A stretch of DNA of 64,000 nucleotides from an uncultured Tateyamaria sp. (GCF_947503465.1 NZ_CANNDN010000001.1:62001-126000), one strand, 5' to 3'; positions 48,500 through 57,765 are shown, counted from the stretch's first letter. Made by a program: numbers and translations. The notes: a model not told the origin generated them from the letters alone.

Positions 48500-49066
48500 T
48501 CAGGCCGGGGCGACCGCGTGGGTCAGGTCCTCGATCGCGAGCAGGAGCCGTTCGTCCGGCAGGTCGGGGAACATGTGCCGGGCGCGTCGGACAAGGTCCA
48601 GTTGGGTGGTGCCCTGGAGGGCCTGCGCCACAATCCAGCGGGCCGTCCGGGCAGGTACAAAGATCGAGCGTGCGGCATCGGGGTCGGCCACGATCCGGGT
48701 CTCGGGTCCGCGCGTGACATGGGCCGCGCGGACCTTCCAGAAGGGCGCGTCGGGCCAGCGCGCTTCGGTCCGGTAGGTACGCCAATGGGTCTTGAGATAG
48801 GCGGCATGGTCGGCCGCCACCCCGGCAACGTAGGCAGGTTTCAGCGTCCCCTGCCCAAAGAGGGCATCCGCCGCCACCCGCGCGGCCTGAATACCCCCCG
48901 CAATGGCGTTCGGAATGCCCGAAGATGACAATGGATCGCGCGCGGCAATCGCATCCCCCGCCGCGATCATCGGCAGGGCCGTGTCGGCCCCGGCCAGCAG
49001 GCTGGAAAACGCGGGCAAGGTCTGGTCTCCTCGGAAATCTGGACTGATCGAAATGCCATTCAGCAA
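48500..49066 (-). pseudogene. LodB-like flavoprotein, 5'-truncated second copy
   Basis: A 188-residue open frame resembling only the C-terminal third of LodB-type FAD monooxygenase-like proteins. It opens with FRGDQTLPAFSS, contains GDAIAARDPLSSSGI (about 37-51), matching GDAACAFDPISSQGV of the neighbour at 49112-50188, and ends in a domain that follows the flavin fold. The FAD-binding Rossmann start and substrate domain (about 250 residues) are absent; a TGA at 49085-49087 closes the frame upstream and only a weak TTG start exists. Likely a remnant of a duplicated or second lod cluster. Confidence 0.65.
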
Positions 49067-49111
49067 TGGGCCGTATGAATGGCATCAGCTTGCAGGGGTA
49101 AGAGATTCTAC

Positions 49112-50188
49112 TCAAGCGGGAATGACGCGGTGGGCCGGATTTTCATGCCCGGCGCGCGCCTGTTGGCGCCAGAACGGGGTGTCATAGGGCAGGGCGGCAT
49201 ATTGCAGGTGTGTTCGCGCATGCGTGTACTCTGCTGTTCGTTTGACCAGCGCTTCGAACACCAGCGGTGCATCTGCATCGCCTGCCAGCGCATCTGCCGC
49301 CGCCTGTCCGGCAAAAAACCCCGAGGACAGCGCGTTGAACACGCCCTGGGACGAGATGGGATCAAAGGCGCAGGCCGCGTCACCGGTGGCCAGCCAACCG
49401 GGTCCGCAGGTCCGGTCCAGAATAGCGCTGCGACAATCCATGAGGCGTGGCCGCACAGCCCCGGCCTGGGCCACGACACGGGCAAGGCGCGCATCGGCAG
49501 CCTTCAGGAACGCGGCGGGCGATGCGCCGGCGGCCTTCGCGGATCGGGCGCTGCCCACGAATCCAATTGTCGCCCCGTCGTCCAACGGGACGGCATACCA
49601 CCACCCGTCATGTGCGGCCTCGGCCTGCATGACGTGGCCCTGCGTCGATGGCACATGCCAGATGGCGGCCACAAGGTCCGGTCCATGCCGCGCAATTGCG
49701 CCTTGCCGCCGGGCGATCCGAGACGCCCGGCCCGTTGCGTCCAAAAGGATGGACACCTGCATGACCTGCTGTCCGGCAGCACAAGACAAACGAACGCGCC
49801 AGCCTTCGCCCTGCGTCTCGGTCGATCGCAGGCTGGCATGGACAAGCTGCACGCCAAGTGCCTTGGCCCGTGTGCGCATATCCCGCGACAGCGCGCGCCG
49901 ATCCACGCCCCAACCGTACACGCCCAGGCCCGGCATCGCCCCATGCGCTTGCAGACCGGCAGTGCCCCAACGGCTTTGAACATCACGCACGACATGGGCG
50001 GTCGCCAGCGTGGCCCCAAGGCCCAGCCGGTCCATGATCGCCTTGGCACCGTGGGCCAGCAATTCCGCGCGCGGCTGCGCGACGCCCATGGCAGGGTCGG
50101 CAACGGTCACGGCAACGCCGCGCTCGGCCAGCGCAATCGCGGCGGCCAGTCCGGCGGGGCCGCCGCCCGCAATCAGGACATCCGTCAC
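49112..50188 (-). CDS. lodB: LodB-like FAD-dependent oxidoreductase (CTQ maturation partner)
   Basis: A 358-residue flavoprotein directly downstream of the LodA-type oxidase gene, stop and start touching. LodB/GoxB proteins are needed to build the cysteine tryptophylquinone cofactor in LodA/GoxA. Features: FAD Rossmann motif DVLIAGGGPAGLAAAIAL at 3-20, GWGVDRRALSRDM (about 92-104), and the second FAD motif GDAACAFDPISSQG (about 273-286). The adjacent oxidase and the family-typical length support LodB over a generic monooxygenase. Cytoplasmic. Confidence 0.82.
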   Translation of the reverse strand: MTDVLIAGGGPAGLAAAIALAERGVAVTVADPAMGVAQPRAELLAHGAKAIMDRLGLGATLATAHVVRDVQSRWGTAGLQAHGAMPGLGVYGWGVDRRALSRDMRTRAKALGVQLVHASLRSTETQGEGWRVRLSCAAGQQVMQVSILLDATGRASRIARRQGAIARHGPDLVAAIWHVPSTQGHVMQAEAAHDGWWYAVPLDDGATIGFVGSARSAKAAGASPAAFLKAADARLARVVAQAGAVRPRLMDCRSAILDRTCGPGWLATGDAACAFDPISSQGVFNALSSGFFAGQAAADALAGDADAPLVFEALVKRTAEYTHARTHLQYAALPYDTPFWRQQARAGHENPAHRVIPA

Positions 50189-52140
50189 TAGACTTCGCCG
50201 CGCCCGAACCGTTCAAAGCTTTGCTGGTCCGGGGCGACTTCCGCGGGTGGGCCGGTGCGTTTGGCGAGCGCCTTGACCGCATGCTCCTTGGCTTGCAGCG
50301 CCACGACATCCTGCGCCAGCCGCAGGCTGGGATCGCCCTTGGAAAAGCTGGGGGCGCGGCCCGTTTCCACGAAACACGGGTCGGGCAGGCCGGACCCTTC
50401 GGGCGGGGTGTGCGCCTCGACCAGGCCGGTCATCCACCATTTGTGCACCATGTTGTCGATCCGGTCGTCATAGCCGGTGCCTTGCAGGTCCCGCAGCCAG
50501 AAGCGGCGGTTGCTGAAATGGCGCTGCACCTGCGACGGCTCAAGCCCCGGCGTGATGGCGATGGTGTAGGCCTCGATCGGCAGCACCTGATTGGGCACCC
50601 GCGCGCCCCAGAAACTGGGCGAACTCAGATACAGGCTGGGCGTATAGACAAGGCCCGAATTGCACGACGCCTCGTCCGTTTGCCACGGTACACCCATCCA
50701 TCGGGTCAGGCTGCCCGGTCCCGTTGGCCCCCATGGCCCGTCCCAGGCAAGGGCCTGTTCGCGGATCAGAACGGTGCCATAATCCTGGCGCACAGGTTCG
50801 CCCTCGGGCAATGGGCGCAGGCGGTAGGGCACCTCCGGGTCCCACAAGGAGGCCAGGCGCATGGGCCATGTCAGTTCGATCCCCGGATGGAACGGCCCGC
50901 CCAGACATTCGTGCAGGGCCGCCCGGTCCAGTTCGCGCGGCTGGTCCGCCACGGGAATGTCGTCAAAGGCCGGAATGGTCGGGATCCCGTCCCAATCGGG
51001 GTCAAACTGCCCCTTGGCCCAGTTCTTCAGATGGGCGTACTGGGTGCGGGTCAGGAACAGGTCCTCGCGTGCGGGATTGACCAGATCGCCCTTGTCGGGG
51101 CCGTCCAGATAGCGGTCACCGTAGGTGTCGCCAAAGAACGGGGGCAGGGCGGCGTGGTTCAGTTCCTCGGTGTCGCTGTTGCGGAACAGGTTGAACACGG
51201 CCTGCCGGAAGGTCGCGCCGTCCGGGGACGGATCGCACAGCTGTGCGACGATGGCCGGGTCGCGCGCATCCAGTGGCGTGCCTTGCCCGGCCAGCAGCAG
51301 AATGCCGTCGCAGACCCACTGGTGTCCGGTCATCCGGTCGAAAATGGGCCAGATGTCTCGGGTAAAGCGCGTGCCCGCTGGTGGGTCAAGAATGCCTTCG
51401 TGGAAGAACAGGTCGCGCACCACGTCATCCATGGTCACCACGCCGAAAAGGCCGGGGCCGAAATTTGGCGGGGCCACGATCACATGGGCCGGTGTCGCCT
51501 CGAATGTCCGGCCGCCGACGGTCACGGTGGCGCGCACCGGGCCATCGCTGGTGTCGTCATGCCAACCGTCATTATTGGCGAATGTCGTGGGGGCGGTGCC
51601 GGGCACCAGCGGCGCGGACGCGCCGCGCCCGCCAAAGAACAACAGGCGGCCCGCATCATCGGTGCGCAATTCGCCCAGATAGACCGGCTTGCCAAAGAAC
51701 GTGCCATCGTCGAAGGGCGCAGACACCTGATTGGGGCCACTGACATGGCGCGGGCTGGGGCGGATGCTCAGCCGCGCGCGGTCATCCCCGTTGAAGTCGG
51801 CGTTGCGCTTGGGGGGTTCGAATACCTGGTCGGGCGGCAGGTCCATGGCGTGCTGAAACGCGTACCACCCGGCCTTGAGGTTCGCGATCTCGACCCGCCA
51901 CTCGATATCGGCGTCCTCCGCCGTCAGTTCCCGCACCTCGCCCGAGGTCAGCGTGGCATAGACCCGGAACCGCGCCACCTGCCGCTTCATATGCCCGTGT
52001 TCGTCACGGAATCCGTCCGCGTCTTCGGGCGTGGCCCCGATGACCTCGGGCGCCAGGAAATACCCGCTTTCCGCGTTGCCCACACGTGCGACGCCAATTG
52101 CGGGGTGAATGGAAACGCTCTTGATCTCGTCGGCCTGCAT
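50188..52140 (-). CDS. lodA: LodA/GoxA-family CTQ-dependent amino-acid oxidase
   Basis: A 650-residue quinoprotein of the LodA family, which oxidises the amino group of lysine, glycine or related amino acids, releasing hydrogen peroxide and ammonia. The N-terminal SVSIHPAIGVARVGNAESGYF (about 8-28) and MGVPWQTDEASCNSG (482-496) are family hallmarks. Cys493 is the expected CTQ cysteine; the tryptophan partner is probably Trp548 in RRFWLRDL. AGGAG lies before the ATG. Its substrate cannot be set from sequence. Partner lodB follows in the same operon. Confidence 0.88.
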   Translation of the reverse strand: MQADEIKSVSIHPAIGVARVGNAESGYFLAPEVIGATPEDADGFRDEHGHMKRQVARFRVYATLTSGEVRELTAEDADIEWRVEIANLKAGWYAFQHAMDLPPDQVFEPPKRNADFNGDDRARLSIRPSPRHVSGPNQVSAPFDDGTFFGKPVYLGELRTDDAGRLLFFGGRGASAPLVPGTAPTTFANNDGWHDDTSDGPVRATVTVGGRTFEATPAHVIVAPPNFGPGLFGVVTMDDVVRDLFFHEGILDPPAGTRFTRDIWPIFDRMTGHQWVCDGILLLAGQGTPLDARDPAIVAQLCDPSPDGATFRQAVFNLFRNSDTEELNHAALPPFFGDTYGDRYLDGPDKGDLVNPAREDLFLTRTQYAHLKNWAKGQFDPDWDGIPTIPAFDDIPVADQPRELDRAALHECLGGPFHPGIELTWPMRLASLWDPEVPYRLRPLPEGEPVRQDYGTVLIREQALAWDGPWGPTGPGSLTRWMGVPWQTDEASCNSGLVYTPSLYLSSPSFWGARVPNQVLPIEAYTIAITPGLEPSQVQRHFSNRRFWLRDLQGTGYDDRIDNMVHKWWMTGLVEAHTPPEGSGLPDPCFVETGRAPSFSKGDPSLRLAQDVVALQAKEHAVKALAKRTGPPAEVAPDQQSFERFGRGEV

Positions 52141-52347
52141 GAGGGCTCTCCTGAAATGTCGCTGGTCAAAGGTCTTTTCAAATGCTGCGGCACCGTATGG
52201 CAGAATCGATGCCCATGTTCACGTTATGCGAGAAATTCGGACGGACCTACGATTTGTTCACCCATGGGCCGCCACAACTGGACAAGCATCGCGCCCCGCG
52301 CGCACAGTGCGCCAAAGACCTGGGGCCGGACGACGGGGCACAGAACC

Positions 52348-53844
52348 ATGCACAACACGCTTTACGATGCGCTGATTGCGCCACATGCCGGGAGGGGCGG
52401 CGCGTTTCTGCACTGCGATGACGGCACGGTCGTGACCTATGACGGGTTTGTCGCGCGCGCCGCGCAGATGGCCCATGTTCTGGCAGAGGCCGGGGTGGCG
52501 CCCGGGGACCGCATCGTGGTGCAAGCGCCAAAAGGCGCGGACACCGTGGCGCTCTATGCCGGCGCGCTTCAGGCGGGGGCCGTCTATCTGCCGCTCAACA
52601 CCGGCTATACCTTGCAGGAGCTTGAGTATTTCTGTCGCGACGCAGACCCGCGCCTGATCATTTGCGACGCCGCGGACATCGCGGCGCTGACGCCCCTGGC
52701 GGCAAGCGTCGGGGCTCAGGTCCTGACACTGGGCGGACCATCGGGCAGCCTGAGCCGGGCCGCGTCCGGCAAACCCACATCGTTCGACACCGTGCCACGC
52801 GGCCCCGATGATCTGGCGGCGTTGCTCTATACCTCCGGCACGACGGGGCGGTCCAAAGGGGCCATGCTGTCGCACATGAACCTGCTGTCGAACGCCCGGG
52901 TGCTGACCGACCTGTGGCAGATCACCGATGCCGACCGGCTGATCCATGCGCTGCCCATCTTTCACACCCACGGCCTGTTTGTCGCGTTGAACACGGCGCT
53001 GCTGGCCGGGTCCACGGTGCGGCTGATGGCGCGGTTCGACCTGGACATGATCCTGACCGAATTGCCGTCATCCACCCTGCTGATGGGGGTGCCCACCTTC
53101 TATACGCGGCTGCTTGCGGCGGATGGCTTTACCCGGGATTGTGTCCAGACCATGCGGCTGTTCATTTCCGGGTCAGCCCCCTTGCTGGCCGAAACGCACC
53201 AGGCGTTTGAACACCGCACGGGGCACCGCATCCTGGAACGCTATGGCATGACGGAAACCAATATGATCACATCCAACCCCTATGTGGGCGACAGGGTGGC
53301 GGGCACGGTCGGCTTTGCACTGCCGGGCACCGAGGTGAAGATCACCGACCCCGACACCGGCGCGACCCTGCCGCCCGGGGACATCGGCATGATCGAGGTG
53401 CGCGGCAGCAACGTCTTCCAGGGTTACTGGAACATGCCGGAAAAGACGGCGGAAGAGCTGCGCGAAGACGGGTTCTTCATCACCGGCGATCTGGCGGTGC
53501 AGGATGCCGACGGGCGCGTGTCCATCGTCGGGCGGGCCAAGGACCTGATCATCTCGGGTGGCTACAACATCTACCCCAAGGAAATCGAAGACGCGCTGAA
53601 CGATGTCGACGGCGTATCGGAAAGCGCGGTCTTCGGCGTGCCGGACCCTGACTTCGGGGAACGCGTGATGGCCGCACTTGTGGCGACCTCGGACGCCTTG
53701 GATCTGGACGCGATCCGCGCAACGGTCGAGGCCAGACTGGCCCGGTTCAAGCATCCGCGCGCTTATGTCGTGATGGACGCGCTGCCGCGCAACACGATGG
53801 GCAAAGTGCAAAAGAACGTGCTGCGCGCAGAGCACACAGACTAG
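52348..53844 (+). CDS. matB: Malonyl-CoA synthetase-type acyl-CoA ligase (MatB-like)
   Basis: A 498-residue AMP-forming acyl-CoA ligase. ATP/AMP motif LLYTSGTTGRSKGAMLSH at about 153-170, IFHTHGLFVALN, YGMTETNM and the C-terminal GRAKDLIISGGYNIYPKE, KHPRAYVV and MGKVQKNVLR match MatB, which activates malonate or methylmalonate. The start at ATG 52348 with GACGGGG upstream is the only good one. Divergent from lodA and convergent with dddP, overlapping its stop by 4 bases. A link to acrylate or propionate-type acids from DMSP is possible but unproven. Confidence 0.85.
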   Translation: MHNTLYDALIAPHAGRGGAFLHCDDGTVVTYDGFVARAAQMAHVLAEAGVAPGDRIVVQAPKGADTVALYAGALQAGAVYLPLNTGYTLQELEYFCRDADPRLIICDAADIAALTPLAASVGAQVLTLGGPSGSLSRAASGKPTSFDTVPRGPDDLAALLYTSGTTGRSKGAMLSHMNLLSNARVLTDLWQITDADRLIHALPIFHTHGLFVALNTALLAGSTVRLMARFDLDMILTELPSSTLLMGVPTFYTRLLAADGFTRDCVQTMRLFISGSAPLLAETHQAFEHRTGHRILERYGMTETNMITSNPYVGDRVAGTVGFALPGTEVKITDPDTGATLPPGDIGMIEVRGSNVFQGYWNMPEKTAEELREDGFFITGDLAVQDADGRVSIVGRAKDLIISGGYNIYPKEIEDALNDVDGVSESAVFGVPDPDFGERVMAALVATSDALDLDAIRATVEARLARFKHPRAYVVMDALPRNTMGKVQKNVLRAEHTD

Positions 53845-55184
53845 GTCAGGCCCATCAACGCAGGATCGAACGCATAGCTGATCAGGTTTTCAAAACCGTC
53901 TTCGGTCACCAGCACCTGATCCTCCAGCTTGATGGTGAAATCACCGCCAACCTCGCCCACCGCCGCCTCGACACACAACACCATGCCGGGTTCCAGCGCA
54001 TAGTCGAAGGACCCCGGCACCGCCTTGTCGGGGTATTGCACCAGCGGCCACTCGTCACACAAGCCCACGCCGTGCATCAGGCAGCCGTATTTCTGGGCCT
54101 GGAACTTGTCGTCCAGCACATGGGTGTTTGCCGTCAGTTCCGGGATGGTCACGCCGGGTTTGATCATCTCCATGTTCTGCATGATATGCTCATGGGCGTG
54201 CTGCATCGCATAGATCATGTCGGCGCGCGGCTTCTGGTCTCCGATCCACCAACTTCTTGATATATCGACGCAAATTCCGTAGCTGCCGACAAGGTCGGTG
54301 TCAAAGCTGATGATTTCGTTCTGCTGGCAGACACGTGGGCCGCATTCCTGGAACCACGGGTTGGTGCGCGGGCCCGACGACAGCAGGCGGGTTTCAATCC
54401 ACTCGCCGCCACGGCGGATGTTCTCGGCATGCAGCACGGCCCAGATGTCATCCTCGCAGGTTGTGCCGTCGCCGACAGTGGCGCGGGCAAAATCCTCCAT
54501 CGCCTGGACGGCGGCCTCGCAGGCGTTCACCGCGCAGCGCATGGCCAGGATCTCGTCCGGGCCCTTGATTGATCGGGATTTTTCAGTGACTTCCTCGCCG
54601 TCCATCACGATGAACCCCTGCGCTTCAAGCGCGCGCAGGCCGTGCACCATGGGCTTGTCAACCGCCAGCCGGGTCAGCCCCGGCGCGTGTTCGGCGCAGA
54701 TTTCGCGCACCGCATTGGCAAAGACATCCGCCGCCACATCGATCTTGTCACCCCGGTCGAAATAGAACAGGTCGGCCCCGTGCCGCACCTCTTTGACCAG
54801 CGGGTTGAACGACGACAGGAAAGGCGCGTTCTTGTAATCCCAGATGACCATGTGCCCGTCCGCACACAGCAGCACGGCCCGGAACGGATTGTGTGTGTTC
54901 CACAATTGCATGTTGGTGCTGTCGGTGGCGTATCGAATGTTCAAAGGGTCGAACATCAGCAGGCCAGCATAATCGCGGTCCACGACATGCTGCGTCAGGC
55001 GCCGCCAGCGAAAGTCGCGCATATTGGCAAGGTTGGGCAGGGTCAGCCCCGCATCCGCCCATTCAGAGAAGGCCAGTTGCGTCGGCCCGATCTCGATCCG
55101 GTTGGCGTCGTTCGGAGTGCCGTCGCCCAATGTGGCACCCGTGTTCGGATCGATCTTGCGTGTGTCGCGATAATGCTGGTTCAT
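53841..55184 (-). CDS. dddP: DMSP lyase DddP
   Basis: Cleaves dimethylsulfoniopropionate to dimethyl sulfide and acrylate, a key step of marine sulfur cycling. The 447-residue protein has the M24 metallopeptidase fold. The six metal ligands known in characterised DddP are all present at the published numbers: Asp295, Asp297, Asp307, His371, Glu406, Glu421 (in SFDTDLVGSYGICVDIS, LMHGVGL, CVEAAVG, KLEDQV). The N-terminus MNQHYRDTRKIDPNTGATLG and IEIGPTQLAF match the family. GGAAGGA lies before the ATG. No dddD, dddA or acrylate-CoA genes are in the window. Confidence 0.95.
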   Translation of the reverse strand: MNQHYRDTRKIDPNTGATLGDGTPNDANRIEIGPTQLAFSEWADAGLTLPNLANMRDFRWRRLTQHVVDRDYAGLLMFDPLNIRYATDSTNMQLWNTHNPFRAVLLCADGHMVIWDYKNAPFLSSFNPLVKEVRHGADLFYFDRGDKIDVAADVFANAVREICAEHAPGLTRLAVDKPMVHGLRALEAQGFIVMDGEEVTEKSRSIKGPDEILAMRCAVNACEAAVQAMEDFARATVGDGTTCEDDIWAVLHAENIRRGGEWIETRLLSSGPRTNPWFQECGPRVCQQNEIISFDTDLVGSYGICVDISRSWWIGDQKPRADMIYAMQHAHEHIMQNMEMIKPGVTIPELTANTHVLDDKFQAQKYGCLMHGVGLCDEWPLVQYPDKAVPGSFDYALEPGMVLCVEAAVGEVGGDFTIKLEDQVLVTEDGFENLISYAFDPALMGLT

Positions 55185-55308
55185 GGTCGTTCCTTCCCTG
55201 AAGGTAAGGTGCGTTGGATTCTTGCGGTCGAATTGCCGATTTCCGACGCAGGCAGGGCGTTTTTTGGTCGCCTTGGAACGAAGGCGGCAGGTGTCACAGG
55301 GGGATGTG

Positions 55309-56412
55309 ATGGGGTTTCAACGGGATGCAGCGATCATCGAACGGGTGGTGCAGTCCGTCGATCCTGCCTTTGTCGCTGTCCCCGATGCCGTGCACGCCGC
55401 CGCTGTGGCCGACATGCAGGCGCGTGCGCGCACAGGCGACAGGGATGGGTTTCTTCTGTCTGCGATGCGACTTGTCGCACTGGCGCAAAATGCGCACAGC
55501 CGGGTGATCCCGAACGCGGCGATCCTGGTCCTGCCGCAGCGCTTTGTGGTGCGGGATGGGCAGCTTTGCGCCTGTGTCGGCGACACGTGCGTTCCGGTTG
55601 TGTCGGTCAATTCCGTGAGGGTCGCGGATTTGCAGGCAGCGTGGCAGCGTTACCTTCCCGGTCCAAATGCGCGCCGTGCCGTGCTGGCTGCGCTGATGCT
55701 GGCGTGGCCCGCCGCCCTGTCTGTGGGCGGGGTCACCGGTCCGGACTACGCCTACCAACTGGCGGACAGTTCAATACGCAGGTGTAGGGTGGCCGAGTGC
55801 GTGCCGGCGCAGGCGCATTTCACAGAGAACGAGACAGGCGCCTTGCACGCCGGGGACGATGCCTTTCCCGCACCGCTGGTCGCGCGGCACGGCGCGTCAT
55901 GGCATGTGCGGATTGCGGATCTGAAGGCGCTGACGCCAGCGGATGTTGAGACTGTGACAGAAGCAGTGCGCAACGATCCCGCGGGCGTGGTTCTGGACCT
56001 GCGCGGCAATCCCGGTGGCAGTTTTCTGACGGCGCTGCCGCTGGTCGAGCTGCTGGCGCAGCCGACCTGGGACCACAGATGCGCGGTCCTTGTGAACGGG
56101 TACACGTTTTCCGCGGCCATCGTGGTCGCGGTTCTGGTTGCCGCGCACCTTGGCCCGCGCGCCGCATTGATCGGCGCGCCGATGGGCGACAGCCTGTCCT
56201 TCTGGGCGGAAGGGGGCTTGTTGGACTTGCCGGACAGCGGTGCAAAGCTGCGGTATTCCACGGCCCGGCACGATTGGCACTCCGGGCGGCCCGATCCGAC
56301 AACCCCGCCAGAGATCGCGGCCCATCTGGTGGCGGCGGGTGACCTGCACATTCGGCACTGCCCGGACGCGGATCAGATACAGGTCGCGCGATCATGTGTT
56401 GCAGATGGATAG
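55309..56412 (+). CDS. S41-family (tail-specific) protease-like protein
   Basis: A 367-residue protein whose C-terminal part matches the S41 catalytic domain: AGVVLDLRGNPGGSFLTALPL (about 226-246) and AVLVNGYTFSAAIVVAV (about 262-278), where the Ser in TFSAA is the expected nucleophile. The N-terminal half is unlike known S41 proteins and has no signal peptide; it may be a diverged substrate-binding region. The ATG at 55309 with AGGGGG upstream is preferred. Divergent from dddP. Cellular location and substrate unknown. Confidence 0.6.
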   Translation: MGFQRDAAIIERVVQSVDPAFVAVPDAVHAAAVADMQARARTGDRDGFLLSAMRLVALAQNAHSRVIPNAAILVLPQRFVVRDGQLCACVGDTCVPVVSVNSVRVADLQAAWQRYLPGPNARRAVLAALMLAWPAALSVGGVTGPDYAYQLADSSIRRCRVAECVPAQAHFTENETGALHAGDDAFPAPLVARHGASWHVRIADLKALTPADVETVTEAVRNDPAGVVLDLRGNPGGSFLTALPLVELLAQPTWDHRCAVLVNGYTFSAAIVVAVLVAAHLGPRAALIGAPMGDSLSFWAEGGLLDLPDSGAKLRYSTARHDWHSGRPDPTTPPEIAAHLVAAGDLHIRHCPDADQIQVARSCVADG

Positions 56413-56451
56413 GGTTTTGGTCGCGCCCGCGACGGCATGGAATCATGGTGT

Positions 56452-57198
56452 ATGGTTTTGATATTACAAAGTAATCTTCCAGATGACATGCATGTCGCGC
56501 GCGCATTGCCCGGCATCCAGCCCGAACGCGGCCCGTGGCTGCGGATCGACGAAGCCTATGCCGCGCAGATGGCGCGACGCGAAACGCTGCTGCGCGGGCA
56601 AGCCGGGGATGTGCTCTTTCTGGACACGCGCGCGCGCCCCGCAGCCGAGGAATTGCTGACCTGCGTTCTGGCCGCCTTGCCCGACCTTGGGTTCGATGTT
56701 GGCGCGCATAGTGTGCAGTGCCCGGACGGGCGCGTTGTACCGGTCGATCCGGCCAACCCGATGGCGACGCTGGGCAGGCTGTGCCAGAATGACTTTGTAC
56801 TCATGGAAAAGCGTGGCGATCAGCATGTTCTGACCGCTGCGGTGCTGTGCTTTCCCGCGTCCTGGCGATTGGCCGAGAAGGCGGGAAAGCCGTTGGTGGA
56901 TATCCACGTGCCGGTGGCGGATTACACGGGTGACGTCGCGCGGCGTGTGCAGCGATTGTTTGACGGCATCCAGGTGGGGCGCCCGCTGTGGCGGTTCAAC
57001 CAGCTTTGGTACCAGGACCCCGAACTCTATCAACCCCGGTCCGAGTGCGAGCCGCGGCGCGTGGGCGCGGGGTTGGAGGACGGACCATTTTATCGGAGCG
57101 AGCGGCAGACGCTGCTGCGGCTGCCCCGCAGCCGCGCGGTTGTGTTTGCCATACACACCTATGTTCTTGCGCGGGCGGATGTGCCCGATTTGCGGTGA
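56452..57198 (+). CDS. Heme-dependent oxidative N-demethylase-type protein (DUF3445)
   Basis: A 248-residue protein of the DUF3445/HODM alpha-subunit family, which uses heme for oxidative demethylation of small methylated amines; only a few members are characterised. The N-terminal LPGIQP and WLRIDEAYAAQMARRETLL match, as do DFVLMEKRGDQHVLTAAVLCFPASWRL (containing the conserved His) and RPLWRFNQLWYQD and RSERQTLLRLP further on. An in-frame ATG at 56437 is possible; 56452 gives the usual start (VLILQSNLPDD). No reductase gene is adjacent. Followed by the GC palindrome shared with the der locus. Confidence 0.8.
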   Translation: MVLILQSNLPDDMHVARALPGIQPERGPWLRIDEAYAAQMARRETLLRGQAGDVLFLDTRARPAAEELLTCVLAALPDLGFDVGAHSVQCPDGRVVPVDPANPMATLGRLCQNDFVLMEKRGDQHVLTAAVLCFPASWRLAEKAGKPLVDIHVPVADYTGDVARRVQRLFDGIQVGRPLWRFNQLWYQDPELYQPRSECEPRRVGAGLEDGPFYRSERQTLLRLPRSRAVVFAIHTYVLARADVPDLR

Positions 57199-57200
57199 TC

Positions 57201-57222
57201 TGTCCCCGCGGGGACAGATTTC
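57201..57222 (+). terminator. Perfect GC palindrome after DUF3445 gene, shared 21-mer copy 2
   Basis: Same 16-base palindrome TGTCCCCGCGGGGACA as at 23299, here beginning 2 bases after the stop at 57198 and followed by GATTTC. The two loci share 21 consecutive bases, so this is likely a dispersed hairpin element doing duty as a terminator. Confidence 0.5.
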
Positions 57223-57321
57223 ACCTTTAGCCTTTTCAAGGGGTTAAGTGTGCACTTTCAGTAAGTATTAACCATTGCGCCCCGGAATTTGGGGACGGCA
57301 GGCTGTGGCCTACCGTCTGCT

Positions 57322-57765
57322 TTACGCGCCGGCCAAGGCGGCGTGGATCACCACATGCGGTTGCCCATCGGATGTTTTCCGTTCCGTGCGGCCGGTCCGG
57401 TCCACCACACAGTTCACCTGCCTGCGCCAGGCAGAGAAATGCTGCGATGTCACCACGTCGACCGCATCGTCAAACCGCAAGGTCAGGGCGTGCCGACCGC
57501 CCGGCATCAGGCGCGCAGCCTTCACACTTGCGGCAAATCGGTGACCAAGATAGCGCCCGGTGACACGCTGACCGGGATGGTAGGCATGTTGCGGGGCGTC
57601 ATGGGCGCGCGCGCTGAGCGTGTTCCAGTCGCGTGCGCCCCATTGGCGCGCGACAGCTTCCAGTGCCTGGGCGTGGGTGATCGTGGTGCCTGCGTCGGCC
57701 AAAGCGCCGCGCAGGCGTTTGGCATGCGCCTTGAGTGCGGCGCGGGAAGGAAGGGGGATGTCCAT
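57322..57765 (-). CDS. Glyoxalase-superfamily protein
   Basis: A 147-residue protein with the pattern LKAHAKRLRGALADAGTTIT (11-30) and ALEAVARQWGARDWNTLSAR typical of the small glyoxalase-superfamily (PF20066-type) proteins common in alphaproteobacteria. The C-terminal half is beta-rich with FDDAVDVVTSQHFS. GGAG lies before the ATG. Role unknown; members are often near toxin-antitoxin-like or stress genes, not seen here. Convergent with the DUF3445 gene. Confidence 0.7.
   Translation of the reverse strand: MDIPLPSRAALKAHAKRLRGALADAGTTITHAQALEAVARQWGARDWNTLSARAHDAPQHAYHPGQRVTGRYLGHRFAASVKAARLMPGGRHALTLRFDDAVDVVTSQHFSAWRRQVNCVVDRTGRTERKTSDGQPHVVIHAALAGA

Noticed and set aside
50221-52347. Long upstream extension of the MatB-type frame
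   Set aside because: The extension is antisense to lodA; family alignment places the start at 52348.
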